Origin: Aphis gossypii
Lineage: Eukaryota; Arthropoda; Insecta; Hemiptera; Aphididae
Direction: 5' to 3'
DNA length: 64,000 nucleotides
Assembly: GCF_020184175.1 (NCBI RefSeq)
Contig: NC_065531.1
Span: 13,599,213-13,663,212 of the forward strand
The position numbers and the translations under genes were made by a program. Position 1 is the stretch's first letter. Each line of letters begins with the position of its first letter. Under the pieces are notes generated by a model that ran no database searches, was not told where the DNA came from, and saw nothing but the letters and a program-made list of their open reading frames with translations. Positions 39,379 to 51,789 of the stretch are shown piece by piece.

Positions 39379-39652
39379 CTAAGAGTAATAGTGTGAGATC
39401 GGATACGGCTAAGCTAAATAGATAGTAGTTGGTGGCCGTGTGCATAAAGTTGTTGCGGACGATCACTACGCAAACGGCGATATTGCCAATCACTCCGGTG
39501 ACGAATATGAATACATAGATGATGGTGATTGGTAACACGATGTTCAGCGAAAGGTGTTTGGGCCCCCGAGTTCGGAGCAAATAACCCTCTACTGTCTCGT
39601 TTGCGGTGTCGTCGAGCTGGACCATGTATGATCCACTCGTCGTATTGTTCAT
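39379..39652 (-). CDS. CAPA/pyrokinin-type neuropeptide GPCR, N-terminal coding exon
   Basis: This exon encodes the first 91 residues plus one base of a class A GPCR. The extracellular N-terminus has three N-glycosylation sequons (Asn2, Asn3, Asn18) and the YLLRTRGPKHLSL stretch before TM1. TM1 (about residues 39-64) carries GxxGN with Asn57 as the conserved TM1 residue. The first intracellular loop reads RNNFMHTATNYYLF, and TM2 holds LAVSD with Asp85. The MHTATNYYLFSLAVSDL block is characteristic of insect CAPA, pyrokinin and related PRXamide receptors (neuromedin-U-like), which couple peptide hormones to Gq/calcium signalling at the plasma membrane. The exon ends in phase 1 at G|GTAAGT (39379/39378). 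CAPA receptor is slightly favoured over pyrokinin receptor, from memory only. The ATG at 39652 is the first in-frame ATG; upstream codons read through the acceptor. Later exons are missing. Confidence 0.85.
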
Positions 39653-39698
39653 GTCAGATGTATTGTCGACACTGCGCCTTGAACACGTCCATCTACAA
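39653..39698 (-). other. 5' UTR part of the receptor exon, with acceptor site
   Basis: On the minus strand a pyrimidine-containing tract ends in TTGCTTGCAG at 39699-39708, so the exon begins at 39698. The 46 bases before the start codon are mostly filled by a short upstream ORF. An acceptor this close to the start codon means at least one noncoding exon lies upstream, at higher coordinates. Confidence 0.6.
39654..39692 (-). promoter_or_regulatory. 12-codon upstream ORF before the receptor start
   Basis: ATG at 39690-39692 opens MDVFKAQCRQYI and stops at TGA (39654-39656), leaving one base before the receptor ATG at 39652. It is in a different frame from the receptor. Such a close upstream ORF normally lowers translation of the main frame or makes it depend on reinitiation or leaky scanning. 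It is seen directly in the sequence; the effect is inferred. Confidence 0.5.
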
Positions 39699-42600
39699 CT
39701 GCAAGCAAAACGCACAATTTACAAACTAATATCACGGTAATAGTAATAATTATGACGAAAATGATATTATTATAACAATGATGTTAATCATATTACGTCT
39801 TAAGTAAGTATAGGTACTTTGGCCATACCGTACCTACACGGTTTAATTAAAATTAGATTGTCGAGCGTATGTTCACGCGCGATTTTAATGAGATATACCT
39901 AACTGTTATTAGTGGTTTTCATTATAGAGATCATGTGTATGATATATATGTATTCAAAGTGATTTTGTCGTAGAACAATAGATATTCCTTATTCTAATCC
40001 ACAAAGTGAAAACGATCCTCTCTGTAATTGCTATATTAGTTTAGCATAAATATCGATTGTTCGGTTATAAAGAATTATTCCGTACCTCATTACATGAAAG
40101 TATGACACACATGTGTTTTTCTAGGAAAAAATCGTTGACCCAAACCTATTGCTGAATAATATACGGTATTGCAAAAACCGATTATAACTGTTATAACTTA
40201 TGAGCTTTCAAACAGAAATAACTTATAGATGGGAAAATCAGTAACTGCAATAATAACTTGATGTAGAAGTACCTAATAGGTTTAATATTGACTTATTATT
40301 AATTTAATATTAATCAAGAATAGAATAGACATATTAAAAATACTAAAAAAGGAATATTACATATTTAAAAACACAACATAATAAAATAATTGCAATGTAT
40401 CACAACCGGAAATAGACAAGTAATGAGAGTGCTTTCGTCGAGATATATATTATCCGAACCGAGAAAATATAATTGATATAATTAAGGATATATATATAAT
40501 AGGTATTATATATATGTTAGTATAAAGCTTTTAACGATAGTGACTCTTTATAGCGATTAATTATAAAGATGGGCTATTATTACATAATTCCTCTCAAAAT
40601 CTAATAAAAATTTTTAATATAATATTATTATATATATTATCATATTTTTTGATTTATAATTAAAATTGTTGTATTTTGTGATATTTAAATAAATAAACAA
40701 ACATGTTTGTATAGAACCAATCGGTTAGTGTAAACAAAATGACCTGTACTTCATTGACCACATTAATTGGAACTTACTATACCTTTATACTTACTATAAA
40801 CATAAATAGGTACATTCGTTTAATGTTACATAGTAATATAGTATTATACATTTATACGGTATATCATGAACAAATGTCGCCTAAACTTCGTGAGTATAAT
40901 ACCTATATATTATGTTCACCTCTATATAACGTTATTTATTTTTGTATGTTATTTTTATTATTTATAGGATTTTATTGGTCAGTTAGATTTGTTAAATAAA
41001 ATATCGATTTTTGTGACATGTTTTTTTTATTAACCTAGTGTATGCAGCATTTGGCGAGGTGATGCATACGGGTTATCCCTTGCACCAGACGAAAATGATA
41101 GTCATATGGAATCCACTATGCTTAGATATACTCATCTAGTACATAATATGCTTTAAGTATATATATATATATATATATATACACGAACGTAGTTTTATAA
41201 TAAAATAACTAAAAATGTATTCACATACTATTTACATTTACAAAATTGTTAATGAAATCTCAATATTGCACCTATTATGCAGCATTATATTTGTTGTAAT
41301 AATATATATGTATATACAATTTGTCGTTATTTTAATTTGTTCAACACCCTGTATACCCTACAGACGGAGTATATCAAATTATACGTGAATATAAATGATA
41401 TTTAATGATGTTCCATTATTAAGGTTGGTTTTTTTTGTTTAATGTTATAACGCTATTAGGTGATATTTTCATTTGTAATTGTTAATAATTGTTCTCAGTT
41501 TACAATATTTGTCTTGCCTACATAATATTATTATTCATATTTTTACAAATAAAAATTTGAAATATTATATTATAATATGATACATAATATAATAACCATT
41601 AAAAATAAACTTGAACTTTCAATGGTTTTTTTTTTAAGAAAAATCTTATTTAAGCCTTGATTTAAAATAAGGAACTACTTTTGTTGAACATACAAATTGG
41701 AGAGGTATAAATCAGTTTAAGAAAAAAATGCCCTTCGTTATATCTAAAGTAATCACACGCGTAATTTTCAAACAATATTAACTATGGACTGAGGTATTAT
41801 TATAATATAGTGAATAGGTTTGTTTGTAAATGAAAAAATATGTTTTACTTTCTTTTCATACTGTCAGGGACAATTTTTAATTTGAAAATAATTAAAATAA
41901 CTACTAGATCCTTATCCATTTATTTATATAATGGCTAATTTTAAAATAATAAATATAACTAAGTCAAAACAATTTATTTTAGGGTATAATATGATCGGTC
42001 TGATTAGTTAAAAATAAATCGATATTATTGTTATAATTTTTATCATATAATTAATAATTGTATGTAATACATGAACATAATTCACTTTTATACTCTGTAT
42101 ACAATAAAAATTGCTACAAGAAAAAAAATGTTAATTCCTCTCTCTAAGGTCTTATAATTTAATTTTTAAACATATTTAGATGCACATACGTATAAGAGAA
42201 AATAAACGATTATGTCCGTTAAAAAAAAAAATAAAAAATAATTACTTTTTCATTCTTCCGAGATAATAGGTAACGTAACAACCTCATATTGTAACTTATT
42301 ATATGTGGTTACGTAGATGTTTTATGCTAGGTATACATGAAAAAATTGAGCATTTTAAAATTGCAAAAATTATTACTTTTAAAATGATGAAGCACTTTGT
42401 ATCCTATGTGTCATGAAAAAATTTCTTGTGTAACATATACAACGAATTTTGGACTATTTCGAACAATATTGTATTTTAAAGAGGATTTATGTATTTATGT
42501 TCATTTATATATATTCTTAAATACTAGGTTATACTCCTGAACTAATTAATTTTCGTAAGTAAATCCAAAAGTGGTATTTTCATAAGCACTTATATTAAAT

Positions 42601-45600
42601 ATATTAACTAGACAACTAAATAAAATTTAAAAATTTAACTTAAGCAGTTATAATAGTATATATAACTAGTAATATTTGTTTAGATAAACTATATGAATTG
42701 TACGCACATGTTTAGATAAATATTATTATTTTACTTACATAATTGAGACAATTTTACACTTTGAAACGAATATATTATTAATAAAAAAAAATACTTGTAT
42801 ATTCTACTAATTATTAGTTGTCAACTCAGTATTAATCGATAATTATTTATTTTATTTAATACTATTTAATGTTTAGTTATAACTTAAATAAGTTTTTGAA
42901 ATCATGACTTCATTAATATACCAACTTTCAGTACAGTATTCATTATCTAACTGTGTTTGATAATTTCAACCGATTGGCTAGTCTAATAAATATAGTTGAC
43001 TGTAATCAAAATGTATCCTCATTGTTCTATGTTCAATAAAAGTAACACTATTCTTATCCATGCATTTCAATTAATGTTAAGATGAAAATCTATAGTTAAT
43101 ATTTTGCTGTATAGTAATTATTTTATTTAAAACAAAACCTATATACATATACAAATCAATTATTATATTATTATATTTTATAAACAGTTGAATGTAGTTG
43201 TGAAAACAATAATATTTGAGATGATAAAAAGTTATTAAAATTATTAAAAATTAATAAAATACAACATAACGGGAAAAAAAATGTCACAGTACAGTTGTAA
43301 TACAATGATATATAAAACAGAACACAAAAATTACTAATCACTTCTATGTAAATATAATATATACCTAATATCTAATAAACAATTATTATTATTTAAATTG
43401 ATAAGGCAATCATTCATGTATAAAAGGTATGTATTACGGATTATATTAGTATATTTAACTATGTTAGTCCATGGTATGTATTAACCTATAATATTATTTT
43501 TATGAGAAAAAAAATTAAAATATTACTAAGTTACAGAAATATTAGAATAATAATAATAAAAAAATTAATAATATTTATAAATAGCAAAAAATAAAATACA
43601 TTATTTATTATCACTTGAAACTTAATAAATAAAGGAACTAAAGAATATAATATGTAGATTGTTTAGTGTAAACTATACAATGTACATACACATTTTTCAA
43701 AACTATTATCATAATTATTCTAAGGGATGGAGGGGCGCGTAATAAATTTGATTTTAGAATTCCGTGTGATCATCGCATTAATCATGACAACGTGATGGAG
43801 TAGATTAAATTGACCTCGAAATATCGCGCATCACTTAGCTATATATATATATATTAGAATATTATACATACAAGTGATCTATAATTATTTTAAAATTTAT
43901 TTTTAGGTTAAATAACCATGATTTGGAAAAGTATCTTGGTTAGTGGTTACATTAGATTTTAACACGCCGTATATGATATATTATATAGGTACGTTATAAG
44001 TGTTTTAACATTTTTATTAAAAACACAAACTAGGTAACTGATGTGCTTGAAATATTAATCAAGAGGTATTTATATGGTTACAAAACAGTATAGTAAATAT
44101 CTACTACAATTAGTGCTTGAAATAGAAAAGGGTATTATGAAGCAACATGAAAATATAATAGCAATTCACATTACTAAAAACGTCCAAAAAATCATGAGTA
44201 ATACATTTTTTTATAAACATTTAAACTTTAGCTGATCAGTGTAATTCACTGTAAATTTTAAGACGGTGTCTCATGGCATGCCTCATCACTTCACTCATTC
44301 AACACTTTTGATTTTGATATAATGCTAATATTATTTAAACATTATATATACTCATATAAAAATCGAATCATTTAATATTCGATATTTATTAGACAATATT
44401 TATTCATTTAAGTATTCTACTTCAGAACGCGAAATCATACACTTGTACATTTATATGCATTCATGCGTAACAACTCAGAATCTGGAAACTGTAAATCAAA
44501 GGAATTAATCAACTATAACGTATAAGAGTGAATATTGGACCATAAAATAAGCCGTAAGTGCAATATAAATTGTTAATATATTACGTATTTATAGAGTTGA
44601 GCGAATAAATTTGAATCACCACCGAGTAGATATCAAGAAACAAAAACGATATGATATTTCTTAGGGAAAATATATAATAATGGAAATATGTAACATAATA
44701 TTGTGATGATTAAATCGTTTTAAAATCCGTACCGTGTACACGCGTACCTATATTGCTATTACATATTATATGTGTACCGTGTATATCGTTTCGTGCGTCA
44801 ACGCGCCAGGAATAATAAATAGTGATAAGTGCGGAACATCGGCAGCAAGTGAGTGCATATTATTATATACGCACAGCACACATTATATCAGTCAACATAG
44901 ATTATACGCGCTTTAGACAACTGTTGTACTACGCTGAAATATGACTTTTGCGTAACGATATTTGATCAAGGATTTTTATACGTTGGGCACTCTGTATTTA
45001 AACGCGCATATTGTGTACAGTGTATACCTACTTGTGAAATGCGCATAATAAATACTAAATCAAAATGCTTACTACCTTTTATCATAGTGATAGATTTTAA
45101 TATATTTTTTTAAATATACAGGGACACCATAAAAGTATCAAAATATATATTCAAAACAAAAATTACCTTGAATAATTCATATTATTATATAGACAGTTAA
45201 ATAAATCACTCCGTATATAGGGGTTTATACTGTAAACATACTTATTATACTGGGCTAGATGCTAGTTACTAGTATAAAGTTTATAATATCCGTACAAAAT
45301 ACGATACCGAATCGAAATTCATCTAGCTACAACAGCTTTAGGAAATAAGTAGTAGATGGATTCTTAATCATACTATCGGACGACCCATGCCTACAAAATT
45401 CGTATATAACATGATAATATCATTATTGGAATTTTCTATATTTTGTATAATATTATAATAAATAAACACAAATACAATTTAATGTTGTAATGTTTAGTTA
45501 GTTTCATAAAATTCTAAAATCAAGTACTCTGTAAATAATTAATTCTGGTACTAAAAATAAAAAAAAATTTGTTCTGGTATTACTGATCTCATAAAGAAAA

Positions 45601-46278
45601 TTACAAATGTGTAAAGTTATCATTGCGATTCTATATATTTTTATACATTGAATTGGTTTTCCAATATTTTCAACTTTAATAATCGTTATTACTTTTAAGA
45701 CGTTAATATTAAAAATAATTAATAATACTAATGTGTAATAACTTTTTAATGTCACCAGTTAGTTTTAATTTATAATTATTTTAATCGTATTTTACAATTA
45801 TAGATATTTTTTTGTATAAAATTATGTTTCGTTAATAAAAGCCGTAAAAAATAATCACATGCACTCGTATATTTCAAACATTTTAGAACTGAAAAACATG
45901 AACACCCGCATCAAATAAACAATAAATGATAAATATTCGTGACCTATCTATTTGTGTTAAAGCTATTGCTCAAATAAATATCTGTTTGTGACACGTGGGG
46001 TTATAATAGAGAGATCTAAATTGGTTATTGATACCTGTGACAAGTTTATTACACCAGCACTCTGACTTAAATATTTTAATTTAAAATTGAATACTATTTT
46101 CTTTAAATATTTGGAAATTTTTTTTTTTAATTTTTAAAATATTTATAAAAAAAAAAATTAATAATAATTTACAGCAATCAAAATTTGATATGTACATCTG
46201 TAACAATAATTTTTAGCACAGTGATTGCGTAGTTCATACATAGTAATAACTTTCGCATCTTACTAGTAGCTACTCGTA
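39699..46278. other. Probable 5' intron of the receptor gene
   Basis: AT-rich sequence between the receptor exon and a candidate upstream noncoding exon at 47.92 kb. It holds a TA tract (about 41158-41180). An 86-codon plus-strand frame (40739-40999), rich in Ile/Tyr/Leu, is of the length expected by chance. Somewhat GC-richer patches lie at 41040-41110 and 44720-44960. Confidence 0.4.
44770..44848 (+). CDS. Candidate short first exon with GTGAGT donor
   Basis: An ATG opens MCTVYIVSCVNAPGIINSDK and a further six codons (CGTSAA), plus one base, up to a donor GGCAGCAA|GTGAGT (44848/44849). The start is moderately hydrophobic and could be a short signal peptide with cleavage after VNA. Cysteines at residues 2, 9 and 21 would suit a secreted protein. 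Composition is GC-richer than the flanks. There is no TATA box at the right place, no downstream exon was found, and the exon lies antisense in the presumed receptor intron, so this is weak. Confidence 0.18.
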
Positions 46279-46634
46279 TAAAGGCTATTCACATATATTG
46301 GACTAACGAGAATTTAGCTAGTAAATGCGTGTAAACTGTCCATTTTTACTTTAGTAGCTTAACATAAAAATATAGTGAACCAAACTGATATAGTTAATTT
46401 GATTTTTTCATTTTAGAGGCGCCACCGTTATTGTCTGAGAACTAAAATAGTTCGTTGAATGGATTTGAACATAGTTTTTTTCTGGCCTAGGTATAATAAT
46501 TTACTGACAAATGTTCACTGTGCTCACTAATGTACGGATATCTGTGCACTTTAAGCTACTAAAACGTTTTAGTAGTTACTAAATTAATAACTTATTATTT
46601 GACCTAAGTATTAACATAGTGTGAACTAGGCTTT
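46279..46634. mobile_element. MITE-like element with imperfect terminal inverted repeats
   Basis: The left end AAAGGCTATTCACATAT (from about 46280) and the right end, read on the minus strand (AAAGCCTAGTTCACACTAT from 46634), match with small gaps, giving imperfect inverted termini about 356 bases apart. Inside are further inverted copies of TTAAGCTACTAAA (near 46350-46362 and 46551-46564) and a perfect 20-bp palindrome at 46556-46575. There is no transposase frame, so it would be non-autonomous. A clear target-site duplication was not found. The superfamily is undecided. It lies in the presumed receptor intron. Confidence 0.5.
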
Positions 46635-47918
46635 AGAACCAATGTTTGGTACGAAATGGTAAGGTATATACCAATAAAACCCGAGGGAATTGCTGTTTGT
46701 AGCGTCTGGTAGATAATGAAAATCAATATTTATCTCACGGTTTGACCGCACTAAATAGACCCTAAAAATAAAAAATGATTTGTTCGTTGATACGACGTTA
46801 TCCCTTACAATGAGAAAACTTATACTATTTCTTCAGTCATTGAATACTTGATTACTTATCTTGTTTATTATTATAGTAATTCAATAAATTATGTTGTTTT
46901 TTTTTCTAGATATTTAATAGTGAAATATTAATTTCTAATTTTAAAAATATATTATATTTATAAAAAAGGAATTGAGAAAAAAATAGTGTTGGTGCATAAA
47001 ATTCTGAACACGTTTCAGCTAGCTGTAATTATAATATTATAATAGGGTATTTAAGAGGGACAACGCTTAATCCGTAATAAGTAATTAAATATTAAATAAT
47101 ATATTAAATATGCATATCTTTATCTGTATTCTCCAGGTTGTATTTTAAAAATATTTATTTACAATAATGCACTGATTTCACAGATAAAATTTACGTACAC
47201 CGAACTAAAAAATACTAGTAAAGCAATTCTAATTTGAACATTAATATCTATGTGTTTAATATTATCGTAGTTTTATGTAATAGCGATACATGTTTCAGTT
47301 GTTACTTTAGGTATTTTTTTTTTTTTTTAACTTATTCTTTCAACGTTCCAATAATAATTAATAACACTATTTTTATAAGTACAAAGTGATATTTTAAAAA
47401 TGCTAACATACTCATCCTTTTGTTATTGAATTATATTTTATATTATAAACGCGCTAAAAACTATCTGACAGTGACATGGAGCATAACATAACTACTTCAC
47501 CGAAGCTTAACATTGATTTTACACACATTCTATTATATCACATAATATGTATATCGTATAAATAAAAATAAATGAAGAAATGATAACTCACAATATACAA
47601 TAATTTATATCTATATACATTATTTCAAAAATCATCATACAATAACGGACGGTGGCGATATGGTTTATATAGCGCTACGCTACTATAATGCTATTGATTT
47701 ATCAATAATTGTACTGAAATTAAACTAATATTTAATACATTTATCAACATATACACATACTATTTTAAGTAAGCATTAAATATAACAAATTCTAAATAAA
47801 GCCGAAATTGGTCGCAGAATTACCTATACGAATGATCGTAAGTAGTATATCCCTATAACTTACAAGCAAGTAGGGATCTGTGAAAGATATAAATGACGTG
47901 ATATGACGTGCTTCTTAC
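46635..47918. other. AT-rich noncoding stretch
   Basis: Probably intronic on the minus strand, just after the donor at 47919/47918. Homopolymer runs (for example T run near 47314-47329) and no coding frame. I see nothing else. Confidence 0.5.
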
Positions 47919-48168
47919 CTCGGCTCGTATCTATAATCCTCAGAAAACAGGTGACGCGTTACCGCAATGACGGCGTTTCGGAAATATACGTGCAATATGC
48001 GTTATGCTTGAATTTGGTCCCGTTGAAAATTACAGCACACCAATATTATAAGTTTTCACAGATGACGGTGAGAAACATGAAAACAGTTTGATTGAGTTTC
48101 GAACAACGCGACAGACGTTTAGAAAATGGCTAAAAAATAATAAAATACTTCGTTTTTGTACGACAACT
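47919..48168 (-). other. Candidate noncoding first exon (minus strand)
   Basis: On the minus strand an initiator TCAGTT (A at 48168) starts a 250-base GC-richer segment that ends at a donor CCGAG|GTAAGA (47919/47918). The segment has no long frame on this strand; a 10-codon ORF (MFLTVICENL) lies within it. It is the nearest candidate upstream exon for the receptor, whose acceptor is at 39699. Joining them gives an 8.2-kb intron and an entirely noncoding exon 1. The pairing is inference. A 62-codon plus-strand frame over the same segment is probably a by-product. Confidence 0.4.
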
Positions 48169-48365
48169 GAAAACATCACGTATATATATATATATATATA
48201 TATATACGTACAATGGTATGGAATATGGATGCTGAGCTTATACCGTGGTCAATATGACTGACGTCCATGTGATTACGACGTTAAACCGGGTTTAAAGTAT
48301 AGTTAATTACTATATGGTTCACAGCTGCATCGTGTCACGTGACTCTTAACGTATTCTGATTGGCC
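48168..48365 (-). promoter_or_regulatory. Candidate minus-strand promoter (CCAAT, E-box, TA tract, Inr)
   Basis: Reading on the minus strand from high to low coordinates: a CCAAT box (48359-48363); GTCACGTGAC, a perfect 10-bp E-box palindrome of the bHLH-ZIP (USF/MITF/TFEB) class (48334-48343); CAGCTG (48323-48328); a GACGTC word near 48262; a TA tract (48181-48206) spanning the -30 position; and the initiator TCAGTT (A at 48168). The order and spacing fit an RNA polymerase II promoter for the exon ending at 47919. Confidence 0.45.
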
Positions 48366-51300
48366 GTGGTAATCATTGTATCATTCACTAACCATGATCT
48401 ACCACAACATTTCCAGAGTTTGGTCGAACTCAATTTTTTTGAAATAAACACGGTGACAGACGATATAGCAGGCTGTGAACACTACCTTAGCTCGAGTAGA
48501 TAACCGTAATTTTTTTCTAATGGTTAATGATAAGTCGTAAAATAAAGCTCTGAGCTCTGACTAGCTGCCGATCAAATCGATTCTTGATGGTTTTTTCTTA
48601 TCAAACGGCTTTGTGCGTCGGTGTTCACGTACGAAAACGAGTATTGTATATGTTATTTACAAGTCTCGTATCAGTCGTATCATTTATAGTCTGACAACAC
48701 ATGTCACCCATTTCCTGAAGGATTACCAAAATGTTTCATGGTAAGACGCACATTAGTCACCTACGTGGCATGTTATATTTATTGGTTTCTTTTAATATGA
48801 CATTAGGACGACGCCTAAGGTCTTTATTTAGATTTTATTGTAATTGCACAAAACGCATAGTGTAGACTGTGTATCTTGAGCATAAGATCTGCAAGGCAAT
48901 TGCACCGATTTGTTTTGTATAGATACCTAAAAACACTATATAAATTATGTAAGCAGTAATACTTGCAGCAAAAATATCAACAATACTGACTACGATATTG
49001 CGATAGTGGTAGTTAACTTGTAAACTCCACCAAAAAAGTTTTAACATTTTATAGGCTTCGAAACTTACGTGGGTAATGTCTTACAGATATACAGACATAC
49101 AGTATATAAGCACTGGTTTTTATATGAGCATATTTAAGTTTATACATTTTGGTACATAATTTTTAATTTTGTTGGAAAACTTTGTAGCTAACAACAAACT
49201 AAAAATACTGTTTTCTTAGGCAGTAGACTTAACATCTTCTTTTTTTTCTTATTAGTTATTTGCTTAATTGTATAACATGTATAAAATTAATTTTTATTGA
49301 TTAATATTTTTAAGAATTTGATGAAATTTATTTTATGATATTTATTTGAATTTAACACCGGAGTGCAATAGTTCCAATTATGTATATTATATACGTATTA
49401 ACATAATAATGTTAATGATCACAAAAAAAGAAATTATTGAGCAATACTATTTATTATTTTTGAATCAGCATGTCGTGTGTAATTCAACATATAATGAAAT
49501 CGATTGAATTCAAAATCGTTTTTCTTATTTAACGGTATGGCTTCACCCAATTCGCTACTCTCCATTTAACCCCACTATTATAACGGTATACGAAATTATG
49601 TTCCGAAAAAGTTGAGATTGAAACCCGGGAATTCTGAAAAAACAAATAAACGTTTCTATCATTCGATACTAGTATAATATGAAAACAAGATAGATTTTGG
49701 GCTACCTAACATAATAAAAAATATTATTTTCAAATAAGTTATGATTTATGTATTTAAATGTTAAGCAAGTAACAAGAATAAACGAAAATTTTATACACCG
49801 CTTAAAACTGATTATACATCAGATATCAAATTTATTTACAGCGTATACGATTATTATTTTCATATTTATATTTGTATTGAGATTTTTTCGTAACGTTATG
49901 ATCCGTGTTTAATTTTTGAAATAATGATACAATAGTTTGTAAAAACAAAATATTGAATCGATCATTAATACTTATTTGATATTTTGATCATGATTATATG
50001 TATTTTAATAAAAAATAAATGTCAATAAGATATAATACTTATAGTTTCCTTTCGATAATGTATTATCGTCCTATAAATATACGGTTTGTGATTGTAAATT
50101 TTTAAATAAGGTAAAGGCGAAAAACGATTTCCATCAAATAGTACCTATTTAATTTTATTTGTTTTATTATTACACTTCCTATTAATGTTACTTGCCGTCA
50201 AATATAGCTATTCAACTTTAAAATATTACCAGAAACTTGGTAAAAATAACGAGCTTATAAATGGTATGGGTAAACATAATATGTATTCTGTAAGATAACT
50301 GTTAATTACTTAAAAAATATTGTATTATAACAGATGAGTAAATTATTTATTAAATAGAATCCCTTTTTAAAACATCCGACATAAATTCTAAGATAAACTA
50401 TTATAGAATATTAATAATTATTTGTTGTAATGTATATTGTAAGGTTAACTATTATATTAATAACTAAATTTCAGTAATCTTATACAAAATAGTTGATAAT
50501 TTTTTTTTTTTTTTTGTAATGTGAATTAAAATAAAAAAAAATTTTAATTGTATCTGTTTTTATGTATTTATATACTAAGTATAACGATATTACCCACGAA
50601 ACTTAAACATAAATGTTAAGTTCACAGATCAAAAATAATTATATTTATCTTATAAAAACCCAAATCATAGTTAAATTAGTATAGTTAACATTATACAACA
50701 TATACATTATAATATTTGACCTAATAACATTACATTAATTTGTGATTTTGTAGAAATAAACTTTTATTTAAAAACGTGTACTCGGATTTATTGAATATAT
50801 AGTATATACCATAAATAAGTATGGAATTAATCAAAATTGAAAAAAAAAAATTGGTTATAATAATTTGCAGTATACCTGCGTAAATATTATACAGCCATGT
50901 AGGTACTCATATAAATACGTCCAGTAAGCAAAAAGTGTAATAACTAAATTATACGATCACTTCGATTATACGTAGTTATACGAGCAGCATTCTAAACTTA
51001 CAGCATATATTTTCACCAGAGACCCATAAAGTGTTCAAAAAATATGAGGATAGAATCGTATTTTTAAGGAAAAATTTATTTCACTGAACTATATTTTTAC
51101 GCTAATCTATACGTTCCAGTAAGTGTTATTGTTTAAAAAAAATTAATTTTCTCTTTCTTTTTTATTTTATTTTTTCGTTTTTTTTTTTTTTTAGCATATT
51201 TTTAAACTTATTTTTATATGTCTTATATCTACGCGCAAATTATCACTATGGTCACCAAATGATAAATTGATTAAATTAAATACTGAAATTAGTTTTGATT

Positions 51301-51641
51301 ATTATATCTATCATAATATATAATATATATATACATATTATAATGAATGATACCATAGACCTTTAAGCTAAGTCATTAACTATACTTAGATTAAACTTAG
51401 TTTCTTAGTATTAAATTAATAAAAAAAAAATGTTTCAACGGACACTTATCTATATTGTATATTGTTAAAGATATACATATACTATCTGTTAATACGCACG
51501 ATTTCACGAATTTAATAGTTACAATAATTGTAATTGTCAGATTAAAGTGTTTTCGACATCGGTACCTAATTCAAACGCGACACGCGTACTGAATACTATC
51601 TGCGATTACGGTTCGGTGACAGTTTAGGGTTGCATTCAATT
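48366..51641. other. Mixed then AT-rich stretch, no clear gene
   Basis: The first 400 bases (to about 48780) remain moderately GC-richer and may belong to the regulatory region. The rest is AT-rich. A 70-codon minus-strand frame (48835-49047) lacks support. T runs lie near 50499-50515 and 51178-51193. The patch 51540-51640 is GC-richer and leads into the candidate exon at 51642. Confidence 0.45.
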
Positions 51642-51676
51642 ATGGCGATTGTCGCTAAACGTATACACACGGCTAA
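51642..51676 (+). CDS. Candidate tiny first coding exon with GTAAGT donor
   Basis: ATG opens MAIVAKRIHTA plus two bases before a donor GCTAA|GTAAGT (51676/51677). If unspliced, the frame ends at once in TAA. The 100 bases before it are GC- and CpG-richer than the flanks, as a promoter or leader might be. There is no TATA box. The downstream sequence is the long repeat, so any next exon would lie beyond 53.85 kb; none was recognised. Weak. Confidence 0.2.
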
Positions 51677-51789
51677 GTAAGTAAGAGTGTAAGACTATTA
51701 TTGAACATGCAATAAAGTCATAAAGTTCGATGATAATATTGTATTTGGGGCATAGTCATATATTTTTAGAATAAAAAAAAAATGTATTT

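Noticed and set aside
39529..39729. 66-codon plus-strand frame opposite the receptor exon
   Set aside because: It is the antisense shadow of a strongly supported GPCR exon.
40739..40999. 86-codon hydrophobic plus-strand frame as a membrane protein
   Set aside because: Ile/Tyr/Leu richness follows from AT-rich codons. No signals are present, and it lies in the presumed receptor intron on the opposite strand.
46440..46480. GGATTTGAAC as a minus-strand tRNA T-loop (GTTCAAATCC)
   Set aside because: The flanking bases do not form a T stem, and no A box or acceptor stem is present.
47903..48091. 62-codon plus-strand frame as a protein
   Set aside because: It coincides with the minus-strand noncoding exon, whose promoter, initiator and donor are better supported.
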